A stretch of 64,000 nt of DNA from Planctomycetota bacterium (GCA_020638855.1 JACKHT010000006.1:1-64000); one strand, 5' to 3'. Positions 49,696 through 59,027 are shown, numbered from the stretch's first letter. Notes: a model not told the origin generated them from the sequence alone. Numbers and translations: made by a program.

Positions 49696-50865
49696 CTAAT
49701 CGCCGCCCAAGTTCATCTCCGCCGAACGGCGTTGGTTGGTGCACTCTGAGCGCTGCTCGTACCCGGCCAACAAGCCCGCCCCAACCATCGTGATGGCCAT
49801 GGCGAGCCAAGGGGACAAGGGATGAACCAGCGCCAGTGCGCCGGCCGCCAACGCCGTCCACAAGAAACGCATCCAAGGCGCACTTCCCGCCGCACGCCAT
49901 AGCGCCAACCCCATGCCGCCCTGGAACAAAACTACGGCGGCAATCAACGCAGCGCGCGTAGCCATGCCAAAGGGCTGATCGTAGTGGGTCATCGCCTGAT
50001 CGACGGCCACGGCAAAACCCACCACGCCACACAGCATGGGAAAGTGCGCCAAGGTGAACACATCGCGCAAGATGGCCACCTGGTTGAGTCCGGTGCTGGC
50101 TTCCACAGCCCGCTCCAAAGCCGGCTTGGCGCGCGGAAAGTAGGTCCACCAAAGGGCGCAGGTGGCGCCGACCGCGAGCACGGCGGTCCCGATACGCCCT
50201 CCCGTCCATGCCCCGGCCTCTAGCCCATGGGCTGCCACGATCAGGCATTCCCCCAAGGCGATGATCACAAACAACCCGTGACGCTCAGCAAAGTGCTCGA
50301 GCGCAAGCCTCCAACCTCCTACCCGGACCGACCCCAAGGCCGCGCGCACATCCAGCGCGATCGCGACCCCCCACAACCCGTACTGCCAAGGGCCCCCCAA
50401 GTACGCGCCCGCCAAAACAGCGACAAGCCCCAGGACCGAAGCCAAGGCAAACGTCTTCACCGCGCGTTTTGCGTCGGCGTCCCGCCCAACCACCCAGACG
50501 TACAAAACGAGTCCGATTAGGCGCACCGCCACGTAGCCACCGCCAAACCACAGCCCCTTGTCGCGGAACGCGTCGGGGACGGCCGAGGCCATAAAAAAAG
50601 TCACGGCCGTCGCCACCAGCACTCCTACCTGAACGGTGGTGTGCGTCGTATCGGCGGCGTTCAGAGCCCAGGTGAACTGCGTCCATGCCCACCAAACCAG
50701 CCAAAACACGAGCAATGCCTGGCCCACGTGGACCCAGTCCAAACCGTGGTGCAAGAGCCCCACCACTTGGGTCACCGAAAAGACAAAGACCAGATCGAAG
50801 AACAGCTCAATGAACGTAACGCCCTGTCCTTCGGGGGCCACCGGGCAAGCGATCGCAGGCTTCAT
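49696..50865 (-). CDS. Low temperature requirement protein A (LtrA) family
   Basis: This 389-residue membrane protein has a start typical of LtrA: VTFIELFFDLVFVFSVTQV, then about ten helices. RHGLFVIIALGECLIVAAHG and CALWWTYFPRA are further family segments. LtrA was named from a cold-sensitive Listeria mutant; its biochemical role is unknown. The frame extends upstream past 51600 without obvious sense; the ATG at 50865 matches the family start, and TATCAC lies 6 bases before it. It ends 53 bases from the tRNA, on the opposite strand. Confidence 0.85.
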   Translation of the reverse strand: MKPAIACPVAPEGQGVTFIELFFDLVFVFSVTQVVGLLHHGLDWVHVGQALLVFWLVWWAWTQFTWALNAADTTHTTVQVGVLVATAVTFFMASAVPDAFRDKGLWFGGGYVAVRLIGLVLYVWVVGRDADAKRAVKTFALASVLGLVAVLAGAYLGGPWQYGLWGVAIALDVRAALGSVRVGGWRLALEHFAERHGLFVIIALGECLIVAAHGLEAGAWTGGRIGTAVLAVGATCALWWTYFPRAKPALERAVEASTGLNQVAILRDVFTLAHFPMLCGVVGFAVAVDQAMTHYDQPFGMATRAALIAAVVLFQGGMGLALWRAAGSAPWMRFLWTALAAGALALVHPLSPWLAMAITMVGAGLLAGYEQRSECTNQRRSAEMNLGGD

Positions 50866-51040
50866 ACGCGAGTGATACCAAATTCCGCTGCGGTAATCCC
50901 ACTGGCATGGGGTTCCCACCGGTGTCGCCGACACTCGATCTCGACCCTGGAGCCGGGATGGGCCAAACGCTTGCGCGCTGCGAAACCATGCGTTCCAGCG
51001 AGTTCCGAAGCCTAGTTGGATGCTTGCGGGTGCCGTAGGG

Positions 51041-51070
51041 TTGACTTGCCAAGCAGCCATCGGGTATCCC
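51041..51070 (+). promoter_or_regulatory. purE promoter (TTGACT-18-TATCCC)
   Basis: TTGACT (51041-51046) is a near-consensus -35 and TATCCC (51065-51070) a weaker -10, separated by 18 bases. Transcription would begin about 60 bases before the purE start. Confidence 0.4.
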
Positions 51071-51138
51071 AGCGCAGGGTCCCACTGCCGAGGGGCTCCG
51101 CTGGCCCCCGAAGAGCCCTTTCCCACACCCGCATTGCC

Positions 51139-51633
51139 GTGAATTCCCAATCCGCCCCCCAAGTCGCCATCGTGATGGGCAGCAGTTCGGACTGGCCCAC
51201 CATGCGCCATGCCGCGGAACTGCTCGACCAATTCGGGGTCGCTCGCGAAGCGCGGGTGGTTTCCGCGCACCGCACCCCAGAACTGTTGCGCTCGTTTGCC
51301 AAGGAAGCCGAAGGGCGCGGGCTGCGTTTGATCATCGCCGGTGCGGGAGGCGCGGCGCATTTGCCGGGCATGCTGGCCGCCTGGACTCCGCTGCCGGTGC
51401 TCGGGGTTCCCGTCGAGAGCCGCATCCTGCGCGGGGTGGACTCGCTTTTGTCGATCGTGCAAATGCCGGGTGGAGTTCCCGTGGCCACGTTGGCCATCGG
51501 CGAAGCTGGTGCTAAGAACGCCGCCCTGTTCGCCATCCGCATGCTTGCCCACGACCACCCGGAACTGCGCCAACGACTGCTCGAGTACCGCAACGCCGAG
51601 GAGCAACGGGTTTCTCGGGAGGTGCTCGAATGA
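51139..51633 (+). CDS. purE: N5-carboxyaminoimidazole ribonucleotide mutase
   Basis: This 164-residue PurE has VAIVMGSSSDWPTMRHAAELL (phosphate loop SSSDW), VVSAHRTPELL (catalytic His) and AGAGGAAHLPGMLAAWTPLPVLGVPVESRILRGVDSLLSIVQMPGGVPVATLA split across its conserved core. It rearranges N5-CAIR to CAIR in purine synthesis. The start is set at GTG 51139, directly before the first strand; the ORF is open further left, but no family sequence lies there. The stop overlaps purK by ATGA, giving the usual purEK pair. Confidence 0.93.
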   Translation: MNSQSAPQVAIVMGSSSDWPTMRHAAELLDQFGVAREARVVSAHRTPELLRSFAKEAEGRGLRLIIAGAGGAAHLPGMLAAWTPLPVLGVPVESRILRGVDSLLSIVQMPGGVPVATLAIGEAGAKNAALFAIRMLAHDHPELRQRLLEYRNAEEQRVSREVLE

Positions 51634-52772
51634 GCGCTCCGATCCTCCCCGGCGCGGTTCTGGGCGTGCTGGGAGGCGGGCAATTGGGCCGCATGTTCAC
51701 GCTCGCGGCACGGCGCATGGGCTACCGCGTGGATGTGTTCGCGCCCGAAGACGACACCCCCGCAGGCCAAATCGCCTACCGTGAAATCCGGGCACCCTAC
51801 GAAGACCTCGCAGCGGTACGTGCCTTTGCCAAGGACGTCGAAGTGGTCACGTTCGAGTTCGAAAACGTATCCTCCGAGGCAACGGCGGCCGCGGCCGAAT
51901 TCGCCCCCGTGCGCCCCTCGGGTGCGCTGTTGCACGTGACGCAAAATCGTGGACGCGAAAAGCGAGCGCTCGAAGCCAAGGGCATCCCCGTCGCACCCTT
52001 CGCAATCATCGAAAGCCAAGCCGATCTCGACGCCGCCGCCGCGCACCCGGGATTCCCGGGGGTGCTCAAGACCACCTCGTGGGGTTACGACGGCCGCGGC
52101 CAACGGCGCGTGGAGGATCGCGCGGGCCTCGCAAACGCATTCCGAGAGCTGGGTTCCGTACCCTGCGTACTCGAAGGGTTCATCCCGTTCGTAGCCGAAC
52201 TCTCGGTGGTCGGAGCCCGGGGCCTCGACGGATCGATCGCGCTGTACGATCCGGTGCTTAATCGCCATCGCAACCACATTCTCGACATCACCCTCAGCCC
52301 TGCACCGGTTGCTTCTGCGGTTCGTACTGCGGCACTGGACCTGGCGCGACGCATTTTGGAAGGCTTCGACGTGGTGGGCGTGCTGTGCGTCGAACTGTTT
52401 CTGCTCGACGACGATTCGCTGGTGGTCAACGAGTTGGCTCCCCGCCCGCACAACTCGGGCCACATCACGATCGACGCCAACGTTTGCTGCCAATTCGAGC
52501 AGCAAGTACGCGCGGTGTGCGGTCTGCCCTTGGGTTCGACGGAGCGCACGGTCCCCGCAGCTGCCATGGCCAACCTGCTGGGCGACCTGTGGCAAGGCGG
52601 CCCCCCCAACTGGGCCGCTGCCCTCGCAGATCCAGGCGTGCGGTTGCACTTGTACGGCAAGGAAGGCCCCGTACCTGGGCGTAAGATGGGTCACCTCACG
52701 GTCGCCGACAGCACGCTCGAAGGCGCCGAGGCGCGCGTCCTCGCGGCACGCAAAGCTCTACTGCGGCGCTGA
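51630..52772 (+). CDS. purK: N5-carboxyaminoimidazole ribonucleotide synthase
   Basis: This 380-residue ATP-grasp enzyme has LGVLGGGQLGRMFTLAARRMG at its start, VVTFEFENVSSEA, LKTTSWGYDGRGQRRV (ATP-binding loop), VCVLEGF-like grasp strand and ELAPRPHNSGHITIDANVCCQFEQQVRA (metal binding). It carboxylates AIR with ATP and bicarbonate, feeding PurE. Length matches the family (about 355-390). It follows purE by a 4-base overlap and ends the unit. Confidence 0.95.
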   Translation: MSAPILPGAVLGVLGGGQLGRMFTLAARRMGYRVDVFAPEDDTPAGQIAYREIRAPYEDLAAVRAFAKDVEVVTFEFENVSSEATAAAAEFAPVRPSGALLHVTQNRGREKRALEAKGIPVAPFAIIESQADLDAAAAHPGFPGVLKTTSWGYDGRGQRRVEDRAGLANAFRELGSVPCVLEGFIPFVAELSVVGARGLDGSIALYDPVLNRHRNHILDITLSPAPVASAVRTAALDLARRILEGFDVVGVLCVELFLLDDDSLVVNELAPRPHNSGHITIDANVCCQFEQQVRAVCGLPLGSTERTVPAAAMANLLGDLWQGGPPNWAAALADPGVRLHLYGKEGPVPGRKMGHLTVADSTLEGAEARVLAARKALLRR

Positions 52773-52796
52773 GCCGCGCGGCCACCGGGCCCAACC

Positions 52797-53222
52797 TCAA
52801 GCGAGCCCGCGCACCCGCGCCACCCACCAGGGCGCCAGCGCGAGCACCAACATGCCCAGGCCCAGCATGCCCCCCTGGGCGGGATCGTAATCGGCAGCCA
52901 ACCGCTGCCAAGTCTGCCCCATCACGAAGTGCCCGAACCCGGCTTCGAAGGCCAACGTGAGCACCAACCAGAGTAGCCCTACCCGTAGCCAGCGCCGGTT
53001 CCCGCGCGCGGCCACCCATGGAACACCCAGGTAGGCAACCCCCAGCACGATCGCCGAACCGCTGAACACCCCGATCTGGTTCGAACGGTGCAAGCCTACA
53101 TGCGGCACGAGCCACGCCGCGCGCGCCATCCCGTGCAGCACTTCGGCCAAGATCAACGCGACCCAAATGCCCAGGCTGCGCAAGAGCCAAGCAGGCTCGT
53201 GGATTGCGGTCGGATGTCCCAT
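52797..53222 (-). CDS. Small four-helix membrane protein of unknown function
   Basis: This 141-residue protein has hydrophobic segments at about 12-35 (WLLRSLGIWVALILAEVLHG), 50-70 (GVFSGSAIVLGVAYLGVPWV), 80-100 (VGLLWLVLTLAFEAGFGHFV) and 120-138 (LGLGMLVLALAPWWV). No family is identified. The gene is separated from hemG by 88 bases and carries its own TAGCAT element 6 bases before the ATG, so it is not clearly part of the heme operon. Confidence 0.65.
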   Translation of the reverse strand: MGHPTAIHEPAWLLRSLGIWVALILAEVLHGMARAAWLVPHVGLHRSNQIGVFSGSAIVLGVAYLGVPWVAARGNRRWLRVGLLWLVLTLAFEAGFGHFVMGQTWQRLAADYDPAQGGMLGLGMLVLALAPWWVARVRGLA

Positions 53223-53228
53223 GCAACC

Positions 53229-53234
53229 ATGCTA
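53229..53234 (-). promoter_or_regulatory. Predicted -10 element (TAGCAT), leaderless start
   Basis: On the minus strand TAGCAT ends 6 bases before the ATG at 53222. Confidence 0.42.
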
Positions 53235-53310
53235 ACGACCGTGGCCTAGGCCATGCAGCCGAAGGGTGCGTCCAGCGATCGCGCGGGGCCCTCGACCAGG
53301 ACCCAGCCCC

Positions 53311-54765
53311 TCAATCCATTGCCGCCCAAGCCCGGACCCGTGCTTCGCCCACCTGCATGCCGCGTGCCGCGGCCTTGCCAAAGGCCACCCCGTACAGCGC
53401 ATTGCCCGCCAAGTCGAGCGGTGCGTGCTGGGCCTGCAGGGCGCGCAGACCGTCTTCGACCCTTTGCACCCGGGCGAGGTGCCCCAATTGGTACTGCGGA
53501 ATCGCTTGGGCCCATTGCACGCTGGTCCGCAATAGCGGCGCGGCCTGGACCCCAAACAACGCGGCCACTTCGCCTTGGGCCGTGGACAGCAGAGTCTCCT
53601 GGGACCAATCCGCCGCCCTGCGGTCGACCGCTCCGGCGTACAACCCGCGCACGAGCACGTGGCCCTTGGGCGCACGCCCCGCGAACAGTTGGCTGTCCCA
53701 CAAGAAGCCCAACGCGCGCTGGGCTTCTCCGCGCGGAATCAAGCAGCCAAATCCAGCGGGAAAGTGCCGTGCTGCCCCGGGCGGGTAGCCCAACGAAACC
53801 ACGGACACCGGCGGGTAGTCGATGCCTGCAAGCTCCGCCGCAACCCCGGGAGCCACGCTACCCAGCAAGCGCGCGCTGGCCCAACCCTCGGTGGCCAAGA
53901 TCACGCCATCGGCCACGAGCGCGTCGGAAGCGGTGGCTGTATGCACCACCCAGCGGGGCTCCCGAGCGCCACCGCTCGCCTGCGCGACGATCGGTTCGAT
54001 GCGCACGACCGAACGACCACACTCGATCGCGAAGGGAGCACGCTCCGCCAAAGCCAGCGGCAGCGCTTGCAACCCAGCCGCAAACGAGGTCAGCACCCCC
54101 CCAGGGCCCGCCGGCCCACCTACGGTCGCTTCGGATCCCTGCGCCCTACGTGCGGCCCGGCGACGGGCGCCCAGGGCGCGGAAAAGCGAGCCGTACTCGC
54201 GCTCGAGTTCGGCCATCTTGGGGAACGCCGCAGGCAACGAGATCGCCTTGGCGTCCCCCGCGAACACGCCTTGCACCATCGGACCCAACAGTCGGTCCGC
54301 TACCTGCGCACCCAACCGTCGCCGACCGAAGTCCCACACGCTTTCGTCCTGGTCCCCGCGCTTGCCCGGCACCCAACGCTCGCACAAAGCACGCAGCAAA
54401 CCACCCGGGGAGAGGATCCCACTCTTTGCAAAGCGCAACGGATGGGCATGGATCTCGCGCAGCTTGCCCCCCAAGACCACAAAGCGATGGGCGGCGGCTG
54501 CTTCGGCAGGCAGCTTGTCCAATCCAGCCAGTGCCACCAAACGATCGAGCGCTGGCTCCCCATCCAGGAACCCAGTTGGACCGCCTTCGGTCAACCAATC
54601 GCCCCCATGCGAACGACTCTGGGCCTTGCCGCCTACCGCGGGCCCCGCTTCCAGCACCGTGATGCGTAGCGGCAGCCCGCAATCCTGCGCGGCCTGCCAG
54701 GCGGACCAAGCCGCAGCCAGGCCCGAAATGCCCGCGCCCACCACCACCAGATGCCGCGCTTCCAT
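53311..54765 (-). CDS. hemG: Protoporphyrinogen oxidase (HemY-type flavoprotein)
   Basis: This 484-residue FAD enzyme has the Rossmann start VVVGAGISGLAAAWSAW, then VLEAGPAVGGKAQS and LTEGGPTGFLDGEP, with the C-terminal dinucleotide/active-site segment NALYGVAFGKAAARG. It oxidises protoporphyrinogen IX (or coproporphyrinogen III) with oxygen. The ATG at 54765 overlaps the hemN stop (TGATG). It is the last hem gene of the operon; no ferrochelatase gene follows, so heme completion must be encoded elsewhere. Confidence 0.88.
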   Translation of the reverse strand: MEARHLVVVGAGISGLAAAWSAWQAAQDCGLPLRITVLEAGPAVGGKAQSRSHGGDWLTEGGPTGFLDGEPALDRLVALAGLDKLPAEAAAAHRFVVLGGKLREIHAHPLRFAKSGILSPGGLLRALCERWVPGKRGDQDESVWDFGRRRLGAQVADRLLGPMVQGVFAGDAKAISLPAAFPKMAELEREYGSLFRALGARRRAARRAQGSEATVGGPAGPGGVLTSFAAGLQALPLALAERAPFAIECGRSVVRIEPIVAQASGGAREPRWVVHTATASDALVADGVILATEGWASARLLGSVAPGVAAELAGIDYPPVSVVSLGYPPGAARHFPAGFGCLIPRGEAQRALGFLWDSQLFAGRAPKGHVLVRGLYAGAVDRRAADWSQETLLSTAQGEVAALFGVQAAPLLRTSVQWAQAIPQYQLGHLARVQRVEDGLRALQAQHAPLDLAGNALYGVAFGKAAARGMQVGEARVRAWAAMD

Positions 54766-56168
54766 CACACGGTCCGACTGAACGTCGGGCCGGCCTTGGG
54801 TCCCGAGTCGCGCAGGCGACGATCGAAGCAGATCGCGAGGTTGCGAACAAACAGCTCACCGATCGGCGTGGCTTGGATGCTCTCGGGCGCGATCATTACC
54901 AGGCCCTCCGCCTGCAAGGGATCGAGCAGCGCCAAGTCCGGGGCGAAGTAGCTGCCAAAGTCGATCCCATAGCGCGCCTCGTGCGCCGCGATGTCGACCC
55001 GGAAGTTGCACATCAGGTCGTGGATCACCGCGCGTCGGATTTGGTCGTCGCGGTCGCATTCCACCCCGCGCTCGATCGCCAGGTGCCCGGATTCGATGGC
55101 CTGGGTGTAGCGGCTGAGTTTCTTGGTGTTCTGGGCGTAGAGTCCGCCCACATCGCCGATGGCCGAGATCCCCAAGCCGATCACGTCCGGCGCGGGGATC
55201 ACCGCGTAACCCTGGAAGTTGCGTCGCAAACTCCTTTGCACCCGGGCCTTGGCCAGCTCATCGCTGGGCTTGGCGAAGTGGTCCATCCCGATCGGCTCAA
55301 AACCCGCCGCCAGGAAGCGCTCACGCGCCGCAGCGAAGAGCGCCACTTTGGCTTCGGGCTCGGGCAGACTCGAGTGCTCGAGCATGGTTTGGTGCGACTT
55401 GACCCAGGGCACGAAGGCAAACGAGTACACCGCCGCCCGGTCGCAACCCATGTCGATCACCGCTTGCACGGTGGCCTCGAAGGTCGGCACGGTTTGGTTG
55501 GGCAGGCCGTAGATCAAGTCCACGTTGACCCCCGAAAAGCCCAGCTCGCGCGCCACGCGCACGAGGTTGTGGGTCATTTCCTCGGATTGCACGCGATGGA
55601 TGGCTTGCTGCACTTCGTCGGTCAGGTCTTGGACCCCGAGCGAAATGCGGTTGAAGCCAAACTCCGCCAGGGCTTCGAGGTGCTCGCGGGTGGTGACGCG
55701 GGGATCCACCTCAACCGCCTTTTCGGCGCCCGGCAGGAACTCGAAATGCGCTTCCAGCGAGCGCAGCAGCCTGCGCAGCTGGTCCGGGCTCTGGTACGTC
55801 GGGGTACCGCCCCCGAGGTGCAGTTGCGATACCTTGCGTCGATCGGGAAGTTCGGCACAGACCAATTCGACCTCGCGCTCGAGCAGATCGAGGTACGACA
55901 GGGACTTGCCCTTGTCCGGACTGATGATCACATTGCAGGCGCAGAAAAGGCAGCGGGCCTCGCAAAACGGGAGGTGGATGTAGAGCGACAGGGGCTCGTC
56001 GGGCTGCTCGTTGGCCCGGCGCAGGTGTTGCTTGTACAGGGCCTCGGTCAAGCCGTCTTGGAAGTCCACCGCCGTGGGATAGCTCGTGTAGCGCGGTCCC
56101 GGACGGTCGAAGCGCTCGATCAGCGCGGCGATGTCCGCGCGTTCGCTGGGGCGATCCTGGGGTTTCAT
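54765..56168 (-). CDS. hemN: Oxygen-independent coproporphyrinogen III oxidase
   Basis: This 467-residue radical SAM enzyme carries PRYTSYPTAVDFQ near the start and the 4Fe-4S motif FCEARCLFCAC (CxxxCxxC plus C). LHLGGGTPTY, EVDPRVTT, RISLGVQD and VNVDLIYGLPNQT are further HemN marks. It makes protoporphyrinogen IX without oxygen, matching an organism that faces low oxygen (compare the Nor-type cluster at the left edge). The ATG at 56168 overlaps hemE by ATGA. Confidence 0.95.
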   Translation of the reverse strand: MKPQDRPSERADIAALIERFDRPGPRYTSYPTAVDFQDGLTEALYKQHLRRANEQPDEPLSLYIHLPFCEARCLFCACNVIISPDKGKSLSYLDLLEREVELVCAELPDRRKVSQLHLGGGTPTYQSPDQLRRLLRSLEAHFEFLPGAEKAVEVDPRVTTREHLEALAEFGFNRISLGVQDLTDEVQQAIHRVQSEEMTHNLVRVARELGFSGVNVDLIYGLPNQTVPTFEATVQAVIDMGCDRAAVYSFAFVPWVKSHQTMLEHSSLPEPEAKVALFAAARERFLAAGFEPIGMDHFAKPSDELAKARVQRSLRRNFQGYAVIPAPDVIGLGISAIGDVGGLYAQNTKKLSRYTQAIESGHLAIERGVECDRDDQIRRAVIHDLMCNFRVDIAAHEARYGIDFGSYFAPDLALLDPLQAEGLVMIAPESIQATPIGELFVRNLAICFDRRLRDSGPKAGPTFSRTV

Positions 56169-57214
56169 GCGGACACCCCCGCGTCGTGGCTGGCTTCGGC
56201 GTGGACGGCGTCGACGATGGCTTGCACGCTCTCGATCGGGGTCTCGGGAAGGATGCCGTGGCCCAGGTTGACCAGGTGGCCGTGGGCGGGAACGGCTTCC
56301 AAGAGCTCCGCGATGGCGCGTCGCGTGGGCTCGGGCCCGGCCAAGAGGATCGACGGGTCGAGGTTGCCTTGCAGCGCCTTGCCCCCGGGGACCCCGATCG
56401 GGATCGTGCGGCGGGCTTGGGCCATGTCCGTCCGCCAGCAGAGCCCAAGCCCATCGCAGGGGAGCTCGCGGTGACGGTGCAGAAGGTGCGGCGCGCCTTG
56501 GGCAAAGTAGATGGTCGGGATCCCCGCGTCGCGCAACGTCCCCAGCATGCGTTCCAAGTGCGGTCGAATGTGTTGGTCGTAAATCGCTTCCGACAACAGG
56601 CCCGCCCACGAGTCGAAGATCTGGATCACATCCGCCCCCGCGCGGAATTGCTCGATCGCATAGGCGCTGCACAGCTCGGCTAGGGTGTTCATCAGCTCAC
56701 CAAAGACGACTTCGTCTTCGGCCAAGAGCGCGCGCAGCATCGGGAAGCCCTTGCCGCCCTTGCCTTCGACCAAGTAGGCAGCGATCGACCAAGGTGCACC
56801 CGCAAACCCGATCAGGTTGGCGCGGCCCGCCAGGCCCTTCTTGACCAGAGCCAGGGTCGCGGGCACTTCGGGGGCAATCTCCGCGGGCGAAGGCACGCGC
56901 AAGGCACGAATCGCGGCGGCGGTCCGCAGGGGCTTGGGAATGATCGGGCCCGGATCGAAGTGGAAGTCGATCCCAAGCGCGGAAACGGGGCTCATCAAGT
57001 CCGCAAACACGATCGACGCATCGAGCGGGAAGCGCGCCATGGGCTGCAGCGTGGCCTCCGCAGCCAATGCGGGCGAGCCGCACATCTCCTCGAAGCTGTG
57101 CTCGCGCCGCAGGGCCCGGTACTCCGGCAAGTAGCGTCCGGCTTGGCGCATGATCCACAACGGACGGCGTTCGGTGGTTTCTCCGCGCAGGGCGCGCACA
57201 AAGAGGTCATTCAT
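56165..57214 (-). CDS. hemE: Uroporphyrinogen decarboxylase
   Basis: This 349-residue protein begins MNDLFVRALRGE and carries the signature WIMRQAGRYLPEYR, with FADLMSP, IGFAGAPWSIAAY and IQIFDSWAGLLS. It decarboxylates the four acetate side chains of uroporphyrinogen III. The start overlaps the response regulator stop by 4 bases. Confidence 0.96.
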   Translation of the reverse strand: MNDLFVRALRGETTERRPLWIMRQAGRYLPEYRALRREHSFEEMCGSPALAAEATLQPMARFPLDASIVFADLMSPVSALGIDFHFDPGPIIPKPLRTAAAIRALRVPSPAEIAPEVPATLALVKKGLAGRANLIGFAGAPWSIAAYLVEGKGGKGFPMLRALLAEDEVVFGELMNTLAELCSAYAIEQFRAGADVIQIFDSWAGLLSEAIYDQHIRPHLERMLGTLRDAGIPTIYFAQGAPHLLHRHRELPCDGLGLCWRTDMAQARRTIPIGVPGGKALQGNLDPSILLAGPEPTRRAIAELLEAVPAHGHLVNLGHGILPETPIESVQAIVDAVHAEASHDAGVSA

Positions 57215-57939
57215 GAAAGGTCCTCCGGTTCGGTGGTGAAGCGATAGCCCACCCCGCGTACGGTGTGGATGTGTCGGGGTCGATCGGGCTCGCGCTCGAA
57301 GCGCTTGCGCAGACGCACGATGAAGTTGTCGATGGTGCGGGTCGAAGGGTAGGCTTCGTAGCCCCAGACCTGCTCCAGGATGAACTCGCGCGAGACCACC
57401 TCGCCGTTGCGGTCCGCGAGGGTCTTGAGAATCATCGCTTCCTTGTGGGGCAGGTGCTGTTCGTGGCCATCCCAGGAAGACCCGCTGTAGGTGCGGTAGC
57501 TGAACTCGTTGCCCCCAAAAGCCAACGGGCGTTGGGCGTCGCTCTCGGCCGCATCGCCCCGGTACCAGTGCACCCGGCGCAGGATGATTTGGACGCGCAA
57601 CAACAGTTCGCGCAGGGCAAAGGGCTTGGCGAGGTAATCGTCGCCCCCCGACTCCAAACCACGGATGCGGTCCTCGGTCGATCCCCGGGCGGTGAGGAAC
57701 AGGATCGGAACCTGGTTGCCCTCCTCGCGCAGCGTCTTGCAGACGGCCAGACCATCGAGGCCCGGCATCATCACATCGAGCAAAACCAAGTCGAACACCT
57801 CGCTACGTAGGCACTCCAAGGCGCGCAGCCCATCCCCCACCACCTTGGGCTCGTAGCCTTCGGCAGTCAGGTTTTCCGCGATGCCAGCGGCGAGGGTCTC
57901 CTCGTCGTCGACGACCAAAATGCGAGCCGCTGCGCTCAT
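57211..57939 (-). CDS. OmpR/PhoB-type response regulator embedded in heme operon
   Basis: This 242-residue protein has a receiver domain (RILVVDDEETLAAG, phosphoacceptor Asp55 in LVLLDVMMPG, Lys in DYLAKPFALREL) and a C-terminal winged-helix DNA-binding domain (TLADRNGEVVSREFILEQVW, RTIDNFIVRLRKRFE, VRGVGYRFT). It overlaps its kinase partner upstream and hemE downstream. It may regulate the operon itself or respond to a heme, oxygen or nitrogen-oxide cue; the cue is unknown. Confidence 0.93.
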   Translation of the reverse strand: MSAAARILVVDDEETLAAGIAENLTAEGYEPKVVGDGLRALECLRSEVFDLVLLDVMMPGLDGLAVCKTLREEGNQVPILFLTARGSTEDRIRGLESGGDDYLAKPFALRELLLRVQIILRRVHWYRGDAAESDAQRPLAFGGNEFSYRTYSGSSWDGHEQHLPHKEAMILKTLADRNGEVVSREFILEQVWGYEAYPSTRTIDNFIVRLRKRFEREPDRPRHIHTVRGVGYRFTTEPEDLS

Positions 57940-59027
57940 GCGAGGGCCTCCGTTCGGGAGTACGTGGGCCACTCGGCCACGAACAGCGCGCCCATGCCTG
58001 CCCCTTCGCTGTGGGCACGCAGCTTGCCTCCTTCGAGTTCCATGGCCGAATGGGCGATGTACAGTCCCAGGCCGCTGCCCTTGGTGGTGCGGGTCATTTC
58101 GTCCCCCGTGCGGTAGAAGCGCTCGAACAGCCGCGAGGCTTCCTTCGGATCGAAACCGAGTCCCTCGTCGAGCACTTCGAGGTGCACCGTGGACTCGACG
58201 CTGCGCAAAGTGACCGTCACGTGCCCATGGGCGGCGGCGCGGATTGACTTGCAAGCATTGTCCAACAGGTTCTGCACCACGGCGCGCGTGGCCTGCACAT
58301 CCGCAAAGATCGTCGCACCATGTTCCCGTTGGAAATCGATGCGGACCTCGGGATAGCGCGTGCGCATCGACTCCACCAACTCGCCGACCAAAGGTTCCAA
58401 GGCCAACTCTTGGCGATGCAACGGATGGGAACCTGCGTCGAGTCGCGAAGTCTCCAGAATGTTGTCCACGAACCCTTCGAGCCGCGCGACGTCCTGCAAC
58501 ATGCGCCCGCTGATGCGGGCCACCGAATCGGGATCGGGCCGTCGCAACTCGAGCGTTTCGGCCGCGAGCTTGATGCTGGCCAAGGGACTCTTCAACTCGT
58601 GCCCGACCGAGGCCAGGAAGTTTCGTTGCCGCCGCAAAAGGATCCCGTGTTGGCGCAGAGTGCGGATGAGCACTCCGGTTCCCAGCAGCAGAACCACCAA
58701 GAAGAAGCCCCCTTCCCAGCGATAGCGATTGATGCGGCTGTTGCGCTCACGATCGAGGCTCTCCAGGCGCGCAGGATCGATGACCACCTGGCCCTCGACC
58801 ACGCGCAGGTGCGGGTGTTGCTGCGACCAAAGCGCACGGGTTTCGGGATCGAGCACTTGGTTGGCCCAGCGCACTTCGTCCTCGAGCAAGCCAATCAATT
58901 GGCTGTGCACCCGTTGGGCGTGACGATCTTGGTCGATGACCCAATAGGTGGCTTGCAAGAAACACACCCCAAAGAGCACCGCCATGGTGATCATCAACCC
59001 CCGTCCGCCTCGATCGATCGATTTCAT
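57936..59027 (-). CDS. Sensor histidine kinase embedded in heme operon
   Basis: This 363-residue kinase has two membrane helices (about 11-30 and 106-123) enclosing a short periplasmic sensor of about 75 residues, then HisKA with His143 in SVGHELKSPLASIK, N box QNLLDNACKSI, G1 DEGLGFD, F box LFERFYRTG and G2 KGSGLGLYIA. The small sensor region contains no recognised ligand domain. It is cotranscribed with its response regulator (ATGA overlap) and with hemL. Confidence 0.92.
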   Translation of the reverse strand: MKSIDRGGRGLMITMAVLFGVCFLQATYWVIDQDRHAQRVHSQLIGLLEDEVRWANQVLDPETRALWSQQHPHLRVVEGQVVIDPARLESLDRERNSRINRYRWEGGFFLVVLLLGTGVLIRTLRQHGILLRRQRNFLASVGHELKSPLASIKLAAETLELRRPDPDSVARISGRMLQDVARLEGFVDNILETSRLDAGSHPLHRQELALEPLVGELVESMRTRYPEVRIDFQREHGATIFADVQATRAVVQNLLDNACKSIRAAAHGHVTVTLRSVESTVHLEVLDEGLGFDPKEASRLFERFYRTGDEMTRTTKGSGLGLYIAHSAMELEGGKLRAHSEGAGMGALFVAEWPTYSRTEALA

